Source of the DNA: Synechococcus sp. NOUM97013
GTDB lineage: Bacteria > Cyanobacteriota > Cyanobacteriia > PCC-6307 > Cyanobiaceae
Direction of reading: 5' to 3'
NCBI RefSeq assembly: GCF_014279815.1
Contig: NZ_CP047941.1
Coordinates: 1,488,001 to 1,552,000, forward strand
DNA length: 64,000 bases
Below are positions 17,678 to 26,478 of this stretch, in pieces; position 1 is the stretch's first letter; each line of letters begins with the position of its first letter. Both the position numbers and the translations under genes were made by a program. The notes beneath the pieces were generated by a model. The model did not search any database. It worked only from the letters and a program-made list of their open reading frames with translations, and was not told where the DNA came from.

Positions 17678-18415
17678 TCAAACGTGGGCATCCAGACGGC
17701 GACGGGCATCTGCCTGCGTGCGGCGGATGGCAGCTCTCACAGGCAGAAGACAGGCGAACACATTGGCCACCATCAACACCAAGTTCACAGCCGCTCCAAT
17801 CCAGAAGTTCACCGTCTCGGCTTCTGAAAGCCCTCCGAAGACAAATGACTCAGGGTTGTAAGGAAACAACTGGGCAGTCATTGCGGCAACGCCAATCGTG
17901 ATCAGCAGCACGACAAATCGTGCGACGGCATCCCACAGCAAAGGTGTGATTGTGCGCCGGGTGATTGCGTAATAGATGCCAGCAAAAGGCAAAACTGCAT
18001 GTGCAAACACCCAGGGCCAGACACGATCGCGAAGGCGAAGCTCCAGAGCACGCTGTCGACTTGATTGCTGAGCATCCTCTGCCGAGCGTTGCTGCAGGGC
18101 TCGGTGATCGGCGCGAACGGCGGGGATCGCCTCAACGAGGGTCCCCATCACCAGCAGGCCAACTCCGAATTGCAGGATCGGATCCAACCGCCACCCCTGA
18201 AAAAAGAGGATCGACGCCACAAGCGGCAGGGCGATGCAGCGTCCGGCCAGGGTGACTAGAAGCCAGGCCAACCCGAGCCCCTGAAGCGACTCGCGCGGTT
18301 GACCCCGATCCATCGACACATCGAAGCGGCGCAACGACACCACGAGGGCCGGAACCCAGAGGGCCATGAGCACCAATCCCCAGATTGAGGCCCAGTTCAG
18401 ACTGGCGTTCACCAT
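17678..18415 (-). CDS. Ycf66 family membrane protein
   Basis: The N-terminus (MVNASLNWASIWGLVL) and the segment FFQGWRLDPILQFG are diagnostic of the cyanobacterial/plastid Ycf66 family. About five hydrophobic segments are present. A central basic Gln/Arg-rich region (about 105-130) is followed by a C-terminal membrane domain with WVFAHAVLPFAGIYYAITRRTITP. The C-terminal half is not part of classical Ycf66, so this looks like a fusion or lineage extension. Function unknown. Confidence 0.8.
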   Translation of the reverse strand: MVNASLNWASIWGLVLMALWVPALVVSLRRFDVSMDRGQPRESLQGLGLAWLLVTLAGRCIALPLVASILFFQGWRLDPILQFGVGLLVMGTLVEAIPAVRADHRALQQRSAEDAQQSSRQRALELRLRDRVWPWVFAHAVLPFAGIYYAITRRTITPLLWDAVARFVVLLITIGVAAMTAQLFPYNPESFVFGGLSEAETVNFWIGAAVNLVLMVANVFACLLPVRAAIRRTQADARRRLDAHV

Positions 18416-18545
18416 CAGCAGCTCCGCGCTGCTGCCATCTTGCCCAGGCCGAAGGGCTTGGCATCCGGCTCGAATGCGTGTTCATGCCGATTGTTTTTCA
18501 CCGGCAGCGGATCTATCTCTGTGTTCATTGATACAGGAGGGTCCG

Positions 18546-18590
18546 ATGACGGATGCCACTCCACCGCAGCAGCTGGGCCGATCGATCTGA
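18546..18590 (+). CDS. Tiny ORF of the MT(A/D)(D/A)TPP family, copy 1
   Basis: A 14-residue peptide MTDATPPQQLGRSI with a strong ribosome site (GGAGG, 5 nt spacer). It matches two other tiny ORFs at 29878 and 52168 in start, length class and sequence. Here the 101-aa gene follows 65 nt downstream, so it could act as a leader peptide. The downstream tail shared by the other copies is not obvious here. Confidence 0.5.
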   Translation: MTDATPPQQLGRSI

Positions 18591-18655
18591 GAGGGAGGTC
18601 CTTCATTGGCGCCCAGCGCGAGCCCCCCTCTGCCATCGCAGACACCGGAGACACC

Positions 18656-18961
18656 ATGCTGATCAACAAGCAACAGAAAAGCGTCCAAACCGGCGAGCCG
18701 CTGCTGAACACCGTCAGCGCCTCAATGGAATGCCAGGCCCGCAACGATCGTCAAACCTATTTCTCGATCACCCGAAGCCTTGTGAAGGCCCAGTTTCAAT
18801 TGGCTGACCAGGAACTGAGCCAACGGCTCTGGCAAGACGTGGCTGACCGCGACCTCGAAGTGGGGCGGATCATTCATCTGATGTATGGATGCTGGTTTCA
18901 CGGCGACGACGAAGCCATGACCGAAACCGACGATCAGTTCCTGTCGATGAGCATGTCGTAG
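18656..18961 (+). CDS. Conserved hypothetical protein (101 aa)
   Basis: A mainly helical soluble protein with SITRSLVKAQFQLADQELSQRLWQDVADRDLEVGRIIHLMYGCWFHGD and an acidic, Met/Ser-rich tail. The ATG at 18656 is preferred because GGAG lies 5 nt upstream; the frame stays open to 18440, but that part has no protein-like character. No domain recognised. Confidence 0.6.
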   Translation: MLINKQQKSVQTGEPLLNTVSASMECQARNDRQTYFSITRSLVKAQFQLADQELSQRLWQDVADRDLEVGRIIHLMYGCWFHGDDEAMTETDDQFLSMSMS

Positions 18962-19133
18962 ATCCCGGACACCAATTCACCCCTGTGTATCCGCGCGAAC
19001 GACACAGGGGTTGACCTCGGCGCTATAAAAAGTCTGTAGCAACCGCTACTTACAACGTTCACCTCACAGCTCGTGAGGCGCAGTTCGACTCAGGCCATGG
19101 AACGGGGACCTGAGCTTGCTTCGAGGAACCCTC

Positions 19134-19241
19134 ATGACCCTGACCTATCGCGGCCAGAAGTACGTCGTCAACAACGCTCCCGCCGAGCGCAAGCAGTCGG
19201 GCAACGTCGTCTATCGCGGTCAGAAGCTCACCAGCAAGTGA
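19134..19241 (+). CDS. DUF4278 family small protein
   Basis: A 35-residue protein, MTLTYRGQKYVVNNAPAERK followed by QSGNVVYRGQKLTSK. The YRGQK motif occurs twice, which defines the cyanobacterial DUF4278 family. GAGGAA lies 7 nt before the ATG. A terminator follows 30 nt downstream, so this is a short monocistronic, probably abundant transcript. Function unknown. Confidence 0.8.
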   Translation: MTLTYRGQKYVVNNAPAERKQSGNVVYRGQKLTSK

Positions 19242-19270
19242 CCCTCTGACAGGCATTCGCCGAACCACAA

Positions 19271-19294
19271 GGCCCCACCGCGGTGGGGCTTTTT
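19271..19294 (+). terminator. Rho-independent terminator
   Basis: GCCCCAC (19272-19278) pairs with GTGGGGC (19283-19289) around a CGCG loop, followed by five T residues. It ends the DUF4278 transcript. Confidence 0.8.
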
Positions 19295-19362
19295 CATGCC
19301 CAGAGGCAGGTCTCTTAGCAAGATCCAGCTGAGATTTAGGCTGGCGAATTCACGCCTACTCC

Positions 19363-19527
19363 ATGAACGAGGCCCGGAAGTTCAGAATCGCTTTTGCCAA
19401 ACAGGGAACCAACGCCATCAGCAACGGCAGCATCATCCAGGCCCTCGACCTTGAATCCGCCCGCAAAATCGCCAAAACGATGGCGTCTCACCGAGAGGAA
19501 GTGGTGTTCGTGAAGCAGTGCCACTAG
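19363..19527 (+). CDS. Hypothetical small protein (54 aa)
   Basis: MNEARKFRIAFAKQGTNAIS and onward: a compact alpha/beta-looking sequence with a basic surface and a conserved-looking end EEVVFVKQCH. It is convergent with the ferredoxin gene, 13 nt away. No family recognised, but the composition is protein-like. Confidence 0.5.
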   Translation: MNEARKFRIAFAKQGTNAISNGSIIQALDLESARKIAKTMASHREEVVFVKQCH

Positions 19528-19540
19528 GTGCGGACCGAGC

Positions 19541-19834
19541 TCAGAACAACTGCTCTTCCGCCTCCGCTTCGATCTTGCAATCACTTTTGGGATAAGCAAC
19601 GCAGAGCAGACCGAAGCCCTGCTCCATTTGCTCATCATCCAGAAAGCTTTGATCGCTTTGGTCCAGATCACCAGCAACCACCTTGCCAGCGCAGGTGGAG
19701 CAAGCTCCCGCACGGCAAGAGTAGGGAAGTTCGACACCGGCCTCCTCCGCCGCATCAAGGATGTATTGATCCCCAGCACACGTGAAAGTCTGCTCGGACT
19801 CCTTGCCGATCATGGTGATAGTGAATGAAGCCAT
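19541..19834 (-). CDS. petF: [2Fe-2S] plant-type ferredoxin
   Basis: The 97-residue protein starting [10 protein letters not shown] has the four cluster Cys: [13 protein letters not shown] (Cys x4 Cys x2 Cys) and a fourth in [14 protein letters not shown]. The very acidic C-terminus (EAEAEEQLF) suits docking to basic partners. The longer frame to 19915 is unlikely. Whether it is the main photosynthetic ferredoxin or a paralogue cannot be decided here, since cyanobacteria carry several. Confidence 0.92.
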   Translation of the reverse strand: MASFTITMIGKESEQTFTCAGDQYILDAAEEAGVELPYSCRAGACSTCAGKVVAGDLDQSDQSFLDDEQMEQGFGLLCVAYPKSDCKIEAEAEEQLF

Positions 19835-20011
19835 GGGTTGATGAGGCAGATATCCATCACAGTCATTCACACCCACCAAATTGACGAACAATTGGCGCAT
19901 TCTCTTTGGGATCACGTCATCAAACGAGGATATGTATCAACAGTGACGAAACTTTCAAAGCCATGATTGCATTGGCACAACAACACAAACCGCTTGAACA
20001 TTCCACAAGCC

Positions 20012-20545
20012 GTGTCGTACTGGCTGATGCCCGACCAACAGAGCGAGCCCGCACTGGAGCGGCTCTCTGACTGCGCGCAACAACAGATGAACGGCTGCCG
20101 GCTGCCGCCGCACATCACCCTCTACAGCGACCATCTCGACAGCCCCGAGCGCGCCATCGAACGCCTGGTCGCCACCGCAGATCAGCAGCCACCCATCCGG
20201 CTTCAGCCACAAGCGATCGAAGCCGGTGCCCTGTTCACGCAGAGCCTGGTAATCCGCTTCAGCGTTGAGGCGCGTGAACAGGCTGCCCATGCCGCGTTGC
20301 AGACGTGTTGCGAGCACCTGCGCCAACGCTCAGCCAATGCGCTGGGTTATCGGTTGGATCCTCACCTGAGCTTGCTGTACAGCCATGACGCCTTGCCAAT
20401 CAGACAAGCCTGCGCGACCGCTTTAATACCCCCTGCAACCTGCCTGCGCTTCGATCGCATCAGCGCCGTCAGCCATCCGCTGCGCATCCAAACAATCGAC
20501 GACATCGCCGCATTCACCACACTCACCACCCAACAGCTGAACTGA
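20012..20545 (+). CDS. 2H phosphoesterase superfamily protein (2'-5' RNA ligase/cyclic phosphodiesterase-like)
   Basis: Two HxT/S motifs are visible, PPHITLYS at about residue 37 and DPHLSLLYS at about 120. Their spacing is that of 2H phosphoesterases, which act on cyclic phosphates such as ADP-ribose 1'',2''-cyclic phosphate. The GTG at 20012 (MSYWLMPDQ) is the most family-like start; a TTG at 19967 extends it by 15 codons. Monocistronic. Confidence 0.8.
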   Translation: MSYWLMPDQQSEPALERLSDCAQQQMNGCRLPPHITLYSDHLDSPERAIERLVATADQQPPIRLQPQAIEAGALFTQSLVIRFSVEAREQAAHAALQTCCEHLRQRSANALGYRLDPHLSLLYSHDALPIRQACATALIPPATCLRFDRISAVSHPLRIQTIDDIAAFTTLTTQQLN

Positions 20546-20557
20546 TCGCACAGCCAC

Positions 20558-21517
20558 TTACAGGCTGGCCAGCAAAGCCTCCGAGCCATTCCACAGAGCC
20601 GCCGCTTTCGCCAGGTCAGCTGCTTCAGCACTGGTGTCGACCGGCTCAAAACGATGCACACCAGGTCTCAGCAGCTGGTTGCTGCGGTAGCTGAATCCCG
20701 GCGTAGCAAGCGCATCGTCGAGGCACAGCTCCGCCAGCAATTCACCGGCGCGGGGCAGCGATTCGGTCAACCGCAGCAGGTCGCGGGCCACAAACGCAAA
20801 GGCCGCCATCCCAAGAGGATTCTGCTGGCGGCTGTAGCGGAAAAAGCCCCCCGAGTCGCGCGCAATCACCAGCCCCGGGCTCCAGGCCATCACTGGGATG
20901 GTGCCCGCAAGCCTCCGGTTCAGTTCCCGCGCCAGCAGCACATTGCAGAGCTTGCTGTCCTTGTAGGCCTTGTCGCCATCGAACACCGCACTGCCATCCA
21001 GCATCGGAGCACCAACGCCGTGATCCAGACCGCTGAGATCACCAAGCCCAGCTGGCTTTCCCACCCTGCCGCCACCACTGTCGGGGTTGTGCACTTCCGA
21101 AGCGGTGATCACCACCCGCGGCCTGGAGGCAGCCCTGAGCAGAGGCAGCAAGGCCGTTGCCATCACCTGATGCGCCAGCTGATTCACCGCGAAGGTGAGC
21201 TCAATCCCCTGAACGCTCCAGCGGGGCTGCCGCTCACCGGTGTATTGGAGGCCGGCATTGAGCACCAAGGCATCCAGAGGCACACCCTGCTCAAGCAACT
21301 GAGCCGTGGTTACCTGCACCGCATCGAGATCCGCCAGATCGCAGATCAGGATTTGCGCGGCACCTGAGAGAGTCCGCAGGGTGTGGTCGGCGCGGGCCTG
21401 ATTGCGACAGACAATCGTGAGTGCATGCCCGCGCGCCGCCATCTGTTTCGCCGCCTCAAGACCGATGCCCGAACTCGCTCCAGTGAGCAGGAGCCGGCGG
21501 GGTTCAGCGGAAGCCAT
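20558..21517 (-). CDS. Short-chain dehydrogenase/reductase
   Basis: A classical SDR related to retinol dehydrogenase/protochlorophyllide reductase-like enzymes. It has the TGASSGIG cofactor motif, a CDLADLD segment, LNAGLQYTG (NAG), a catalytic ITASEVHNP Ser and YKDSK (Tyr-x3-Lys). The 319 aa include a long insertion after the catalytic Ser, as in that subgroup. Substrate unknown. Confidence 0.9.
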   Translation of the reverse strand: MASAEPRRLLLTGASSGIGLEAAKQMAARGHALTIVCRNQARADHTLRTLSGAAQILICDLADLDAVQVTTAQLLEQGVPLDALVLNAGLQYTGERQPRWSVQGIELTFAVNQLAHQVMATALLPLLRAASRPRVVITASEVHNPDSGGGRVGKPAGLGDLSGLDHGVGAPMLDGSAVFDGDKAYKDSKLCNVLLARELNRRLAGTIPVMAWSPGLVIARDSGGFFRYSRQQNPLGMAAFAFVARDLLRLTESLPRAGELLAELCLDDALATPGFSYRSNQLLRPGVHRFEPVDTSAEAADLAKAAALWNGSEALLASL

Positions 21518-21701
21518 GGAGCAGGGTCAAAGGACGATCGGAGGCCGCACCGCCGGGTGCCGGAACGACAGACCCGAAGATAACTTTTACCGGAAGGAAA
21601 TTGCCTCCATGGCGATCACTCAGCACAAGCGAAAGATTGCCTTTAAAACCATCAGCAACCCAACCCGTCAATTCAATCATGAATGATCGGCAGGGTCATT
21701 C

Positions 21702-22301
21702 ATGAACCGACGCGTTGCACCTGCACTGTTAACCAGTTGGCTGCTTCTGGTGACGCTGACGTTGGCCGCTCAGAGATCAGGCCAGAGCGCCATCATTCGC
21801 CATACCAAGGATGGCTACAGCACCCAAGTGGGCACACCGCTTACTGGGATGCATGAACTTCAAGTCGCTCAACGCTTCATCACATCCGAACGCGCCTTCA
21901 ATGCGTTCTTCATGAGCGAATTTGATTTCTGGGATGCACGCATCCTCGCCGACTACTGGGACCTGAACATTCGCAATTCCAAACTGAACATCGGCCGCAA
22001 ACTGATCAGAAATCAACAGAACGGAACACTGGATCTCGCCATTAACAGCCTCAACAGTCAGGTTCGACGCGCCAGGGAGCAGTATTTGCGCAGCGTGCGT
22101 TATGGCAATCCATCCACCTACGCGCTCTATCTGGAGTACTACACCTACAACGACGCCAGACGTCTTGCCCAACTCTGGAACAACGGCAACGCATCACCGC
22201 GACAAATTGCCGAAGCCAAATACGCCATCGATCGAGGCCTGGCCCTTGGCAATTACGACTTCATCGAAGCATCCCTGAAACGGGCCAGGCAGATGGACTG
22301 A
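21702..22301 (+). CDS. Hypothetical exported or membrane-anchored protein
   Basis: An N-terminal hydrophobic segment (LLTSWLLLVTLTLAAQ) is a signal peptide or anchor. The remaining 170 residues are helical and rich in Arg, Asn and aromatic residues (FNAFFMSEFDFWDARILADYW, YALYLEYYTYNDARRLAQLW). No domain recognised. The stop touches the TTG of the amidoligase frame, so the two may be co-transcribed. Confidence 0.6.
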   Translation: MNRRVAPALLTSWLLLVTLTLAAQRSGQSAIIRHTKDGYSTQVGTPLTGMHELQVAQRFITSERAFNAFFMSEFDFWDARILADYWDLNIRNSKLNIGRKLIRNQQNGTLDLAINSLNSQVRRAREQYLRSVRYGNPSTYALYLEYYTYNDARRLAQLWNNGNASPRQIAEAKYAIDRGLALGNYDFIEASLKRARQMD

Positions 22302-22316
22302 TTGACACACCGAGTG

Positions 22317-23456
22317 ATGGATCTGTTCTGGAAAATCGGATTTGAGATTGAACTTCTCGCCCCGAAAGGCCTCTCAAGACAAGATCTTGCCGAAGCCATT
22401 GCAGACCGGCATCAAGGCCGCGTCGAGCGGATGTTTCACCAACAGGTGGAGCCGTCCCACGTGCCTGGCCATCCGATCTTTGAAAACCTGACGCTGGGAT
22501 ATAGGGCACTCGACAGCGAGGGGCGCTGGATCGCCCACTGCGTGGATGACCTCACACTCCAGGATGATCTGGACAAATCCCACCCCCCCAGGCCGGGGTG
22601 GTATCGAATCGTCAGCGATGACGCCCGCTTTCTGCAGCTGATCCTCTGCCACTGCAACCCCGATCATCCGATCGACCGAGTGCTGCAGGATCTGGCACGG
22701 TTGTTTCACACCACCCTGCATCGCGACGCGTCCGGCATGTGCCGTGTGTGTGATGCCAGCGGCCAATCGGTGGCGATCGCCGCTCCCTTGCCTGGCGAGC
22801 GGGAACGGCCCTGCGAGCTGGTCACAGCGCCCATCGCTCAAAACCACAGCCGGCATTTATCCGCCCTGCTCGATGTGGCCCAACAGCTGAACTTTGCAAT
22901 CCCCAGCGAGGGAGCCACACATCTGCACTTTGATGCCACACGCCTGTGCACAACGCAACGGCTAAAACAACTGGTGCTGGTGTTTTCACATTGGCAAGAC
23001 ACCTTCAACAGGCTGTTTCGTCCCAACCCGCGCTGCCGAAGGCTGGGACCCTGGCCTGCTCAGCTGCTGGAGCGGGTTTGCAGCCCTGACTTTGAGCGGC
23101 TTGCCTGGAGTGATGCCTGCAGAGCTCTGGGACAACTGCCGCTGACCAAATACTGCGACTACAACCTCATCAACATCGTCACGCAGAACAAAGCCAAACC
23201 CACCTTGGAAGTGCGCAACCTGCCGGCAACGCTTGATTCAGGCTGGATCCTCTCCGTTGCCTCCGTGATCGAATCACTGCTGATGTTGATCTGTTCTGAG
23301 GATGCCGCTCAGACGCAGGAGCGGCTCCTGGCCACACCGCCAACAGTGGAGTCATTGCTGGCCTTGGTTGAAGCCTCTCCAGCAGTGAAGGCACAGTTGC
23401 ACAGCAGCCTTTGCAGTGATTCCGTTCAACCCGTGGCAGCGAGCTTGAACACATAG
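22317..23456 (+). CDS. Putative amidoligase family enzyme
   Basis: The motifs match the amidoligase family of the glutamine-synthetase/GCS fold: GFEIELLAPKG (metal-binding Glu residues) at the N-terminus, CELVTAPI in the middle, THLHFDATRL, KYCDYNLINI and TLEVRNLPAT. These proteins are proposed to ligate amino groups to carboxylates in peptide or cell-surface modification. ATG 22317 is preferred over TTG 22302. The preceding exported protein is its only obvious neighbour. Confidence 0.75.
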   Translation: MDLFWKIGFEIELLAPKGLSRQDLAEAIADRHQGRVERMFHQQVEPSHVPGHPIFENLTLGYRALDSEGRWIAHCVDDLTLQDDLDKSHPPRPGWYRIVSDDARFLQLILCHCNPDHPIDRVLQDLARLFHTTLHRDASGMCRVCDASGQSVAIAAPLPGERERPCELVTAPIAQNHSRHLSALLDVAQQLNFAIPSEGATHLHFDATRLCTTQRLKQLVLVFSHWQDTFNRLFRPNPRCRRLGPWPAQLLERVCSPDFERLAWSDACRALGQLPLTKYCDYNLINIVTQNKAKPTLEVRNLPATLDSGWILSVASVIESLLMLICSEDAAQTQERLLATPPTVESLLALVEASPAVKAQLHSSLCSDSVQPVAASLNT

Positions 23457-24229
23457 AGCCGTGCATCGCGATCGCTCACCACGTACACATGGCCACGCTC
23501 GGGATCAACCGCGACGCCCTCTGCCTTGCGCACCAAACGGCGCTTGCCGTCGTCAATCTCCAGATCAAGCCGTTGCAGCACCACGTCCTGCTCCCAGTCG
23601 TAGTGAAACAGGCACCGCCCTTGATCACTGACGATCCACAGGCTGTCGTTGCGGGGGTCGTAGCTCAGACCGGAAAAATCGAGCTTGTCTGGGCCAACCT
23701 TCGGATGGGAGAAGCCATTGGCTGCGCCAAGACAGCGTGACGAAAGGATCGAGCGGCACTGCGCATCCAGCTCAATCAGCAACCCGGGCTGGGATTCCTT
23801 CACCACAAACACATGCCCGTTTACCGGGTTGACGGTGATCCCCTCCAGCCCTTTGTTGTCGGGACGCTCCGGAAAATGCTCTGCCACGGCGTCGTAATTG
23901 GCCATTGCTGCGAGGGGTTGGCGTTGCCGCTCACAGCGGGCTGCGATATCGATGATCAGCACCGCATTGGTCTCTTCCTGCACCGCGAAGAGTTGCGTGC
24001 CATCGGCACTGAGTGCGATTCCTTCCAAACCGGCCTCGCTGATGAAGAACGACCGCTGCAGCAACACCTGCCCCTTGAGGTCGAGGCAGAAGATCGCCTT
24101 AGTGTCGTCGCAGACGGTGTAGAGCGCTGTGCGGTCTGCATTGAGCGTGAGCCCTGAAGGTTCGTTCAGACCGATCCCGGGATCACCGATGCGATGACTA
24201 CTAATCAACTCGAGGCGGCATGAACCCAT
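23426..24229 (-). CDS. SdiA-regulated/phytase-like beta-propeller protein
   Basis: The protein shows repeated beta-propeller blades: LNEPSGLTLNADRTALYTVCDD, SEAGLEGIALSADGTQLFAVQEE, DNKGLEGITVNPVNGHVFVVKE and RKAEGVAVDPERGHVYVVSDRD. This is the SdiA-regulated family pattern. The start at 24229 (MGSCRLELISSHR) is chosen over 24292. It overlaps the end of the convergent amidoligase by 31 nt. Function unknown. Confidence 0.75.
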   Translation of the reverse strand: MGSCRLELISSHRIGDPGIGLNEPSGLTLNADRTALYTVCDDTKAIFCLDLKGQVLLQRSFFISEAGLEGIALSADGTQLFAVQEETNAVLIIDIAARCERQRQPLAAMANYDAVAEHFPERPDNKGLEGITVNPVNGHVFVVKESQPGLLIELDAQCRSILSSRCLGAANGFSHPKVGPDKLDFSGLSYDPRNDSLWIVSDQGRCLFHYDWEQDVVLQRLDLEIDDGKRRLVRKAEGVAVDPERGHVYVVSDRDARLYVFKLAATG

Positions 24230-24381
24230 CAACGCCCTTGCCAACGACTTCTCCGATTCTGGACGCAGCGACCAGCAACAACCGGGCGTCAATCGGAGTT
24301 GCCATCGCGATCAATCTTCCCATCACTGCTGAGCCAATCAACGCAGAAGCGAGTAGTGGTGGTCAGGATGCGACAGCCGCG

Positions 24382-24843
24382 ATGCCTGCCTCAACGCCAC
24401 AAGCTGATGAGCTGATTCTCTATCCCAACAAGTTCAAATGGGCCTTCTACGTAGTTCTCAGCATCGGCTTCAGCTGGCTGATGATCTCTCTGCAAAGCCA
24501 ACATCCAGCCATGCGTGGCTGGCTGGCCTTCGGAGCCGTGTTCTTCATCTTCTGCGCTGTGGTTTGCGCCATCCAGCTATGGCCCGATAGCGCGTGGCTG
24601 AAACTGAACGGCGATGGCTTGCACTACAGCGTGCTGTTTCGCCGCTTTCACTACCCATGGAGCGAGATCAAGCGCTTCGGGATTGTTGAGGTCGACACCC
24701 AGTACGGCTCAGAATCATTGGTGAGCTTCTGGGTCGAACCCAACGACCGATGCATCAGCCTGAATGATTCTTTCGGGAAAAAACCTGGACAGCTGGTGGA
24801 GATCCTTGAAAGCCACTGGAAACGGGCCTGTGGAGATCCCTGA
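24382..24843 (+). CDS. STM3941-like membrane protein
   Basis: From ATG 24382 the 153 residues contain ILYPNKFKWAFYVVLSIGFSWLMI (first membrane segment), a second hydrophobic hairpin (WLAFGAVFFIFCAVVCAIQLW) and a C-terminal PH-like part (WLKLNGDGLHYSVLFRRFHYPWSEIKRF). This architecture resembles STM3941-type proteins. The frame is open to 24220, but the extra Pro/Ser/Ala-rich residues look non-conserved. Function unknown. Confidence 0.65.
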   Translation: MPASTPQADELILYPNKFKWAFYVVLSIGFSWLMISLQSQHPAMRGWLAFGAVFFIFCAVVCAIQLWPDSAWLKLNGDGLHYSVLFRRFHYPWSEIKRFGIVEVDTQYGSESLVSFWVEPNDRCISLNDSFGKKPGQLVEILESHWKRACGDP

Positions 24844-25160
24844 TGTGCGGGCAACGCTGTGACCGCAAGATCTTGAACACGCAGACTTGAACGCGATCCA
24901 GGCATGCGTTAAACCGTTCGTAGCGTTACAAACGCCATCCAAACTCACACGAAGATGGAGGTCTGGGGGGACACCATCTCCGCTGTGACCTCGCAGCCCT
25001 GCGATCAGTCACCCATGCATTTCTGCACGGATGGCTGCTGGCTGGCGGATCACTTCACAATTGGTTAGGAGCACTGCTGGCGATCATTCGTTTCATCAAT
25101 CAAGCCGGTAACAAGCAAGACAATCTGACCACTTGATGGCGACTCTTCCCGTTCAGTGCA

Positions 25161-26474
25161 ATGGCCAGTCACGGTGATCACAGGCCTGCACCATGGCTGT
25201 TCGGAAAATGGCTGTTCGGAAAATGGCTGTTCGGAAAACGGCTGTTCGGCAATTGGCTGTTCCGGCTTTGGAAGGTGTACTGGCTGACGTTTCATCTGGT
25301 GCTCAAGACTCTGGCTCGCGTCCTGCCATTTCCGCAGCCAACGCTGCTGATCGGCAGTGACTCCCTGCATTCCTTGGGGGATGTTCTGCAACAACGTGGC
25401 TGGACACGCCCTCTGCTGGTCAGCGACAGGCAGCTGATGCGATTGCAGCTGCCGGCACCGCTGATCAATGCACTCGCCGGCGCTGGCATGCACTGCACCA
25501 TCTTCGACGCGGTGCCGGAAAATCCCACCATCGCCAGTGTGGAAGCAGGACTGCGCCGCTTTCAGGCGACGGGTTGCGACAGCCTCATCGCCATCGGCGG
25601 CGGCTCAGTGATGGACTGCGCCAAGGGAATCGCCGCACGTGCCGGCAACCCCTGGCTGCCGCTGCAATGGATGGAAGGACTGTTCAAGGTGATTGGCCCG
25701 ACGCCACCGCTGACCTGCATCCCCACCACAGCAGGCTCCGGCTCAGAAGCCACCATCGCCGCTGTGTTCACAGACCCGACCCAAGCGCGCAAATTCGCGA
25801 TCGCGGACCTCAAGCTGATGCCCAGGGTCACAGTGATCGATCCACAGCTTTTGCTGACGCTGCCCCCCTCCATCACTGCGGCTGGAGGCATGGATGCCCT
25901 CACCCATGCCGTGGAGTCCTTCATCGGCCGCAACGGCAATGCCTGGAGCCGAAACAAAGCATGCTCAGCATTGCGACGCATTCACCGTTCGCTGCTGAAT
26001 GCCTACCGACAGGGAGACGACCTGCCGGCACGCCTCGACATGGCCCTAGCCGCCCATGAAGCCGGCGAAGCCTTCACACGCACCAATGTCGGCTACGTGC
26101 ACGCCATCGCCCATGCCATTGGCAGCCGCTATGGACTCCCCCATGGCTTGGCCAATGCAATCGCGCTGCCCCCTGTGCTGCGCTGGTCTCAGCCAGCCTG
26201 CAAGTCCCAACTGGCCGAACTGGCCCGCACGATCGCGCTGGGCGACGCCCAAGCCAGCGACACAGAGCTGGCAACACAGTTCATCCGCTGGGTAGAGGAA
26301 CTCAACCGACAACTCAACGTTCCGCCGGTCGTGCATGAACTGCAGGACACTGACATCCCAGTGCTCTGCCGAAGCATCCTGCAGGAAGCCCATCCGGACT
26401 ACCCAGTCCCCAGACTGATGACCCCAAGCGACTGTGCGTCGGTGATGCGAGAGATGCTTGAACCGACGCGATGA
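25161..26474 (+). CDS. Iron-containing alcohol dehydrogenase
   Basis: A group III-type alcohol dehydrogenase, with NAD-binding IAIGGGSVMDCAKGIA, TTAGSGSEAT, a metal-binding region GGMDALTHAVESFIGR and HAIAHAIGSRYGLPHGLANA. These supply the Asp and His ligands of the Fe/Zn site. Unusually, residues 12-34 are a run of LFGKW-type pentapeptides made by a 15-bp tandem repeat, preceding the normal N-terminus (FHLVLKTLARVLPFP). The enzyme could begin at a later codon; I see no good ribosome site for either start. Confidence 0.85.
   Translation: MASHGDHRPAPWLFGKWLFGKWLFGKRLFGNWLFRLWKVYWLTFHLVLKTLARVLPFPQPTLLIGSDSLHSLGDVLQQRGWTRPLLVSDRQLMRLQLPAPLINALAGAGMHCTIFDAVPENPTIASVEAGLRRFQATGCDSLIAIGGGSVMDCAKGIAARAGNPWLPLQWMEGLFKVIGPTPPLTCIPTTAGSGSEATIAAVFTDPTQARKFAIADLKLMPRVTVIDPQLLLTLPPSITAAGGMDALTHAVESFIGRNGNAWSRNKACSALRRIHRSLLNAYRQGDDLPARLDMALAAHEAGEAFTRTNVGYVHAIAHAIGSRYGLPHGLANAIALPPVLRWSQPACKSQLAELARTIALGDAQASDTELATQFIRWVEELNRQLNVPPVVHELQDTDIPVLCRSILQEAHPDYPVPRLMTPSDCASVMREMLEPTR
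25195..25263 (+). repeat. 15-bp tandem repeat, 4.6 copies, in-frame
   Basis: The unit GGCTGTTCGGAAAAT occurs twice exactly (25195-25209, 25210-25224), then with one change (25225-25239) and three changes (25240-25254), plus a partial GGCTGTTCC. It encodes (W)LFGK repeats at the alcohol dehydrogenase N-terminus. The stretch 24844-25160 before it holds no gene I can support. Confidence 0.95.
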
Positions 26475-26478
26475 TTCC

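Noticed and set aside
21609-21686. 25-codon basic ORF (MAITQHKRKIAFKT...)
   Set aside because: AAGGA lies too far from the ATG and there is no related copy.
24955-25068. 37-codon ORF with three Cys (MEVWGDTISAVTSQPC...)
   Set aside because: No ribosome site or family pattern; possible but unsupported.
25195-25263. CRISPR-like repeat
   Set aside because: Units are contiguous 15-mers without spacers and in frame within a gene.
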